Assembly: GCF_029958925.1 (NCBI RefSeq)
Contig: NZ_CP124616.1
Coordinates: 434,001 to 498,000 of the forward strand
DNA from: Tropicibacter oceani
GTDB lineage: Bacteria > Pseudomonadota > Alphaproteobacteria > Rhodobacterales > Rhodobacteraceae
Length of the DNA: 64,000 nucleotides
Direction: 5' to 3'
Shown here: piece by piece, positions 60,376 through 64,000 of the stretch
Position numbering within the stretch: the first letter of the stretch is position 1
Layout of the letters: the number at the start of each line of letters is the position of its first letter
Notes under the pieces: model-generated
Database searches by the model: none
Told to the model about the DNA's origin: nothing
Seen by the model: the letters and a program-made list of their open reading frames with translations, nothing else
Position numbers and translations under genes: made by a program

Positions 60376-61496
60376 GCCATCAGCCCCGGATTCAGGATGC
60401 CCTGAGGATCGAACCTTTGCCGCAGCCCCTTTGACAAGGCCGCAATCGGCGCCGGTTCAGGATGGAACACCGGCAAGGCGCGGCGGCTGTCCTTGCTGCC
60501 CCGGATCAGCGTGGCATGGCCGTCAAAGGCCCCAAGGCCGGCGCGCGCATCCGTGCCCTCGGGCAGGCGCGCCCAGATCAGCCCACCACCCCAGTCATAC
60601 ATCAGCGCGGCGCTGCCAAGGCCCGCGGCAAGGTGCGGCGCCTCGGACGGCTTGCAACTGATCCGCCAGACATCGCCGGGGCCGTCCTGGATCGGGGCGG
60701 CATCACGCACCTTTTGCCAGGCGGCGGCGACCTGTTCGGGATCACTGTCGATGCGCAGCGACAACCCATCGAACATCTTCGACAGCTGCTCGGCGCGGTA
60801 GGCAACGGACCGGGCAAACCCTTCGATGCGCAACAGGGTCACGGCGGCCGCTTGCGGCCCGGCAGGAACATGCGCCGCACCGCTGATATCGAAGGGCGAG
60901 CCAAGCGCCCGCGCCATGACGGCAACCGCCTCGGCATCGCCCAGCCCCTCGATCTCCAGACTGGCCGCCGCCTCCGGCTTGGGCAGTACCTTCAGGCTGA
61001 CCTCGCTCAGCACGCCAAGGGTTCCCCAACTGCCGGCCATCAGCTTGACCAGATCATAGCCGGTGACGTTCTTCATCACGCGGCCGCCATTCTTGATCAC
61101 CTGCCCGGCCCCGTCGACAAAGCGCACGCCCAGCAGGAAATCGCGACAAGCGCCGGCCTGGATACGGCGCGGACCACTGACATTGCCCGCCACGACACCG
61201 CCAATCGTCGGCGTGCCCGTGGTGCCCAAAAGCCCGCGATGATCCATCGGCTCAAAGGCCAGCCTCTGCCCCTCGGCCTCCAGCGCCGCCTCGATCTCGG
61301 CCAAAGGCGTGCCCGCCCGGGCCACAAGGGTCAGCGACCCCGGCTCGTACAGGGTGATCCCCGACATCCCCGTGGTTTCCAGAACCGCGCCCGTCATCGG
61401 CCTGCCGATGGCCCGCGTGCCGCCGCCCCGAACATGCAACGGACCGCTGGCCCCGGCGATTATTTCGGCCAGCTCGGCTTCGCTCTCAGGTCTCAT
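60372..61496 (-). CDS. glcE: Glycolate oxidase FAD-binding subunit GlcE
   Basis: 374 residues from ATG 61496. FAD-binding type 4 domain: GPLHVRGGGTRAIGRPMTGA, FEPMDHRGLLGTTGTPTIGG, VVAGNVSGPRRIQAGACRDF, LLGVRFVDGAGQVIKNGGRV and MKNVTGYDLVKLMAGSWGTL. The C-terminus (QRFDPQGILNPGLMA) is typical. It works with GlcD and GlcF to oxidise glycolate to glyoxylate. A dispersed repeat separates it from glcD. Confidence 0.95.
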   Translation of the reverse strand: MRPESEAELAEIIAGASGPLHVRGGGTRAIGRPMTGAVLETTGMSGITLYEPGSLTLVARAGTPLAEIEAALEAEGQRLAFEPMDHRGLLGTTGTPTIGGVVAGNVSGPRRIQAGACRDFLLGVRFVDGAGQVIKNGGRVMKNVTGYDLVKLMAGSWGTLGVLSEVSLKVLPKPEAAASLEIEGLGDAEAVAVMARALGSPFDISGAAHVPAGPQAAAVTLLRIEGFARSVAYRAEQLSKMFDGLSLRIDSDPEQVAAAWQKVRDAAPIQDGPGDVWRISCKPSEAPHLAAGLGSAALMYDWGGGLIWARLPEGTDARAGLGAFDGHATLIRGSKDSRRALPVFHPEPAPIAALSKGLRQRFDPQGILNPGLMA

Positions 61497-61507
61497 GGAT
61501 GCCTCTT

Positions 61508-61553
61508 GTTTCTTTGTGCTGCAAATATCCCGGGGGTTTGGGGGCTGGCCCCC
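61508..61553 (+). repeat. Dispersed intergenic repeat, copy 4
   Basis: TTTCTTTGTGCTGCAAATAT, CCCGGGGG, then TTGGGGGCTGGCCCCCAA, a hairpin that pairs end to end. It lies inside the glcD-glcE gap of an operon, so it may reduce or process the transcript between the two genes. Confidence 0.7.
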
Positions 61554-61555
61554 AA

Positions 61556-63004
61556 TCATTCCGCCGCCAGGGGCGCCGCCCGCCGCGTGGACGAGGCCGC
61601 AAGCGGGAACACCTTGGCCGGGTTCAACAGCCAGGCAGGGTCGAACACGTCCTTCACCGACATCTGCGCCTCAAGGTCGACGGGGTCGAACTGCGTGACC
61701 ATCAGGTCGCGCTTTTCGATCCCGACGCCGTGTTCGCCGGTCAGGCAGCCGCCGACCTCGACGCAAAGCTTGAGGATCTCGGCCCCGAATTCCTCGCACA
61801 GCTCCAACTGCCCCGGCTCATTCGCATTGAACAGGATCAGCGGGTGCATGTTTCCGTCGCCCGCGTGGAACACGTTGGCCACGTCCAGCCCGAACTGTTT
61901 GGACATTTCGCCGATCCGGCGCAGCACGTAGGGCAGTTCCGACACCGGGATCGTGCCGTCCAGGCACATATAATCGTTGATGCTGCCCATGGCGCCAAAG
62001 GCGGATTTGCGGCCCAGCCAGATGCGCGCGGCCTCGTCTGCGGTCTTGGCCTCGCGCAGTTCCACCGGGTTGTGGCGGTTGGCGATGTCCTTGATCTTGG
62101 CCAGTTGTTCGTCGATCTCGGCGGGGCTGCCTTCGACCTCGACGATCAGCAGGGCCTCGCAATCGGGATAGCCGGCCTTGGCGAAATCCTCGGTGGCGCG
62201 GATGCAGGGCGCGTCCATGAATTCGATCGCCACGGGCAGGACGCCCGCCTTGATGATGTCGGACACGCAGGCCCCGGCGACCTCGTTGCTGTCGTAACCG
62301 ATCAGCACGGGCCGCGCGCCTTCGGGCTTGCGCAGGATGCGCAGGGTCGCCTCGGTCACCACGCCCAATTGCCCTTCCGAGCCGCAGATCACGCCCAGCA
62401 GGTCAAGCCCGCCGGAATCCAGATGCGCGCCGCCGATTTCCACGACGGTGCCGTCCATCTGCACCATGGTCACGCCCAGCAGGTTGTTGGTGGTCACGCC
62501 ATATTTCAGGCAATGCGCCCCGCCCGAATTCATCGCGATATTGCCCGCAATCGCGCAGGCCAACTGGCTGGAGGGGTCGGGCGCGTAGAAAAAGTCTTCC
62601 TCCTCCACGGCGCCGGTCACCGACAGGTTGGTGCGCCCGGTCTGCACGCGGATAAAGCGGTTGTCGTAGTCGGTTTCCAGCACCTCGTTCATCCGGGCGA
62701 CGCCCAAAATCACGCTGTCAGCGGTGGGCAGCGCGCCACCCGCCAGCGATGTCCCCGAGCCGCGCGGGACGACGGGAACGCCCTCTTCGTGGCAAATCCG
62801 CAAGACATCGGAAACCTCTTTCGTCGAAGATGGCAGCACGGCGACCAGCGGCGGGCAGCGATAGGCGGTCAGCGCGTCACATTCGTAGGCGCGCGTCTCG
62901 GCGATATCGTCGATCACCGCGTCGGCGGGCAAGACGCTGCGCAAACGGTCGACGATGCGCGCTTTGCGCGCCAGGATGCGGGCATCGGGTTCCGGCATTT
63001 GCAT
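61556..63004 (-). CDS. glcD: Glycolate oxidase subunit GlcD
   Basis: 482 residues from ATG 63004, with AAGGAGA six bases upstream. FAD-binding domain: VPVVPRGSGTSLAGGALPTA, GNIAMNSGGAHCLKYGVTTN, GLDLLGVICGSEGQLGVVTE. Catalytic-side motifs include NVFHAGDGNMHPLILFN and GCLTGEHGVGIEKRDLM. First gene of the operon; an AT-rich region with a palindrome lies upstream. It oxidises glycolate, a major product of algal photorespiration. Confidence 0.96.
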   Translation of the reverse strand: MQMPEPDARILARKARIVDRLRSVLPADAVIDDIAETRAYECDALTAYRCPPLVAVLPSSTKEVSDVLRICHEEGVPVVPRGSGTSLAGGALPTADSVILGVARMNEVLETDYDNRFIRVQTGRTNLSVTGAVEEEDFFYAPDPSSQLACAIAGNIAMNSGGAHCLKYGVTTNNLLGVTMVQMDGTVVEIGGAHLDSGGLDLLGVICGSEGQLGVVTEATLRILRKPEGARPVLIGYDSNEVAGACVSDIIKAGVLPVAIEFMDAPCIRATEDFAKAGYPDCEALLIVEVEGSPAEIDEQLAKIKDIANRHNPVELREAKTADEAARIWLGRKSAFGAMGSINDYMCLDGTIPVSELPYVLRRIGEMSKQFGLDVANVFHAGDGNMHPLILFNANEPGQLELCEEFGAEILKLCVEVGGCLTGEHGVGIEKRDLMVTQFDPVDLEAQMSVKDVFDPAWLLNPAKVFPLAASSTRRAAPLAAE

Positions 63005-63043
63005 CGGTCGTCTCCTTGTGCAACCCACCACAAAAACGGGTAA

Positions 63044-63064
63044 TTGGTAAATTTATATAACCAA
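63044..63064. promoter_or_regulatory. Palindrome upstream of glcD
   Basis: TTGGT (63044-63048), 11 AT-rich bases, ACCAA (63060-63064). The half sites resemble GntR/FadR-type boxes, which usually have 1-3 bases between halves, so the match is loose. The TATATAA within it may be a -10 box for glcD. A GlcC-type regulator is not in the window. Confidence 0.4.
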
Positions 63065-63146
63065 AAGCGGCTTTTTGCGAGTCCCAAATCGCCGCATGGT
63101 TTCGCTGTCCCTTGCACTTTGCCTGCCTTCGGGGTCAGGTGCGAGC

Positions 63147-63557
63147 ATGTCATGGGTCAAGATCATACATATTCTTTGCGTGATGGGGTGGATGACCTCG
63201 ATTTTCGCGGTGCCGCGCGCCATCATCTATTGGAAGCGCGAGCATGAAAAGCTGGGCGAAAACGGGCCTTTGGGCGACCTGACCTATCGGTTGTACCGGT
63301 TTTCCTTTGGTCTGGGGATCATCGCGATCATCACCGGAACATGGTACGGGCTGTGGCTGGGATGGCCCACCTGGCTGCACCTCAAGGTGACGCTGGTGGT
63401 GCTTTTGGCCGCGCATTACCTGTGGACCGGGCGTCTGGTCAAACGCGCCCAGCGCGGGGTTTTCACCGAATCCGACATGTACCTGCGCATCTTCAACGAA
63501 GTCAGCGTGATTGGCACCATCGCGATCCTTTGGGTCGTCGTGGCGCAGCCGTTCTGA
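63147..63557 (+). CDS. HemJ/CopD-like membrane protein
   Basis: 136 residues from ATG 63147. Four hydrophobic segments. SWVKIIHILCVMGWMTSIFA with PRAIIYW, and YLRIFNEVSVIGTIAILWVV at the end, match the conserved ends of the HemJ protoporphyrinogen oxidase family, in which the N-terminal His (H8) binds heme. Whether this copy has HemJ activity is uncertain; the central part is diverged. It is divergent from glcD and 3 bases from the next gene. Confidence 0.75.
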   Translation: MSWVKIIHILCVMGWMTSIFAVPRAIIYWKREHEKLGENGPLGDLTYRLYRFSFGLGIIAIITGTWYGLWLGWPTWLHLKVTLVVLLAAHYLWTGRLVKRAQRGVFTESDMYLRIFNEVSVIGTIAILWVVVAQPF

Positions 63558-63560
63558 GCC

Positions 63561-64000
63561 ATGAACATCGCCGAACGCCTCGCCCTGTTTTCCATGCTCG
63601 ACTATGTCGCCGTGGGGCTTTTAGCCGTGCTTTGGCTGGGGTCGACGCATCTGATCGAACATTCGCCCAAGGTGCGGCCTTCGACCTCTAGCCTGATGGC
63701 GCAGTACCGGCGGGAATGGATGGTGCAGTTCGTGCACCGCGACCCACGGATATTTGACAGCCAGATCATCGCGCAGTTGCGGCAGGGCACGGCGTTTTTC
63801 GCATCGGGCAGCATGATCGCGATTGGCGGGGCGCTGGCGCTGCTGGGCAATGCCGAACGGCTGCGCGGCGTCGCCGAAGAGTTGACCCAGACCGATGCGC
63901 CGCTGATCGTCTGGGAAATCAAGCTGTTCCTGATGGTGCTTTTCGCCGCGAATGCGTTTTTGAAATTCGTCTGGTCGCATCGGCTGTTCGGCTATTGCAG
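63561..64000 (+). CDS. DUF599 domain-containing membrane protein, 3' end outside window
   Basis: The first 146 residues from ATG 63561. SMLDYVAVGLLAVLWLGSTH, MAQYRREWMVQFVHRDPRIF and GTAFFASGSMIAIGGALALL fit DUF599. The last visible helix is FLMVLFAANAFLKFVWSHRL. Function unknown. It forms a pair with the HemJ-like gene. Confidence 0.88.
   Translation, partial: MNIAERLALFSMLDYVAVGLLAVLWLGSTHLIEHSPKVRPSTSSLMAQYRREWMVQFVHRDPRIFDSQIIAQLRQGTAFFASGSMIAIGGALALLGNAERLRGVAEELTQTDAPLIVWEIKLFLMVLFAANAFLKFVWSHRLFGYC

Overview
The window comes from the chromosome of a high-GC alphaproteobacterium, most likely a marine Rhodobacteraceae (Roseobacter-group) member. This is an inference from gene content and style: glcD-glcE-glcF order, an rnd-lptC-lptA-lptB-hpf-ptsN cluster without rpoN, a MoxR/DUF58/DUF4159 operon, RpoH-type promoters and a CtrA-like site. 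No phage, IS element, CRISPR array, integrase or rRNA was seen. Almost everything is densely packed coding sequence, with one tRNA.

Layout. 0-5.2 kb: 3' part of glpK, a P1-family peptidase, SseB and an Fe-S-type uracil-DNA-glycosylase-like protein, then an ArsR-type regulator with tandem operators and its ArsP-like permease. 5.3-7.7 kb: kpsT-kpsE (capsule export). 7.9 kb: tRNA-Ser(GGA). 8.3-10.9 kb: a secreted hypothetical and a phosphate-binding-like/OmpA fusion. 10.9-15 kb: radC, dnaJ, dnaK. 15-17.2 kb: alkB, an SH3-like secreted protein and kpsM. 17.3-26.8 kb: cysQ-glycosyltransferase, then a compact six-gene run galU-galE-GT-GT-GT14-sulfotransferase closed by a terminator. 26.9-30.7 kb: ptsN, hpf, lptBAC and an RNase D-like gene. 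30.7-31.6 kb: a 0.94-kb noncoding region before an exopolysaccharide-initiating sugar transferase. 32.4-42 kb: housekeeping and repair genes (Ada-like, nth, adenosine kinase, subtilase, polA). 42-46.1 kb: ABC ATPase, HIT protein, a second GT14-like enzyme and a second sulfotransferase. 46.4-53.8 kb: DUF1285 and the divergent moxR operon. 54-56.1 kb: a secreted phytase-like protein behind a Pho-box array. 56.2-58.7 kb: LysR regulator, Hsp20 and a trypsin-like protease. 58.7-64 kb: glycolate oxidase operon and two membrane proteins.

The main theme is the cell surface. Capsule ABC-export genes (kpsT, kpsE, kpsM), UDP-sugar supply (galU, galE), an undecaprenyl-phosphate sugar transferase, five further glycosyltransferases (two of them core-2/I-branching-like), two PAPS-type sulfotransferases and cysQ, which removes the PAP made by sulfotransferases, lie within 41 kb. 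The simplest reading is a dispersed set for a sulfated surface polysaccharide; this is inference. The second theme is readable regulation: a Pho-box array, two RpoH promoters, a CtrA-like site by radC, tandem ArsR operators, several unassigned inverted repeats, and four copies of a short dispersed intergenic repeat.
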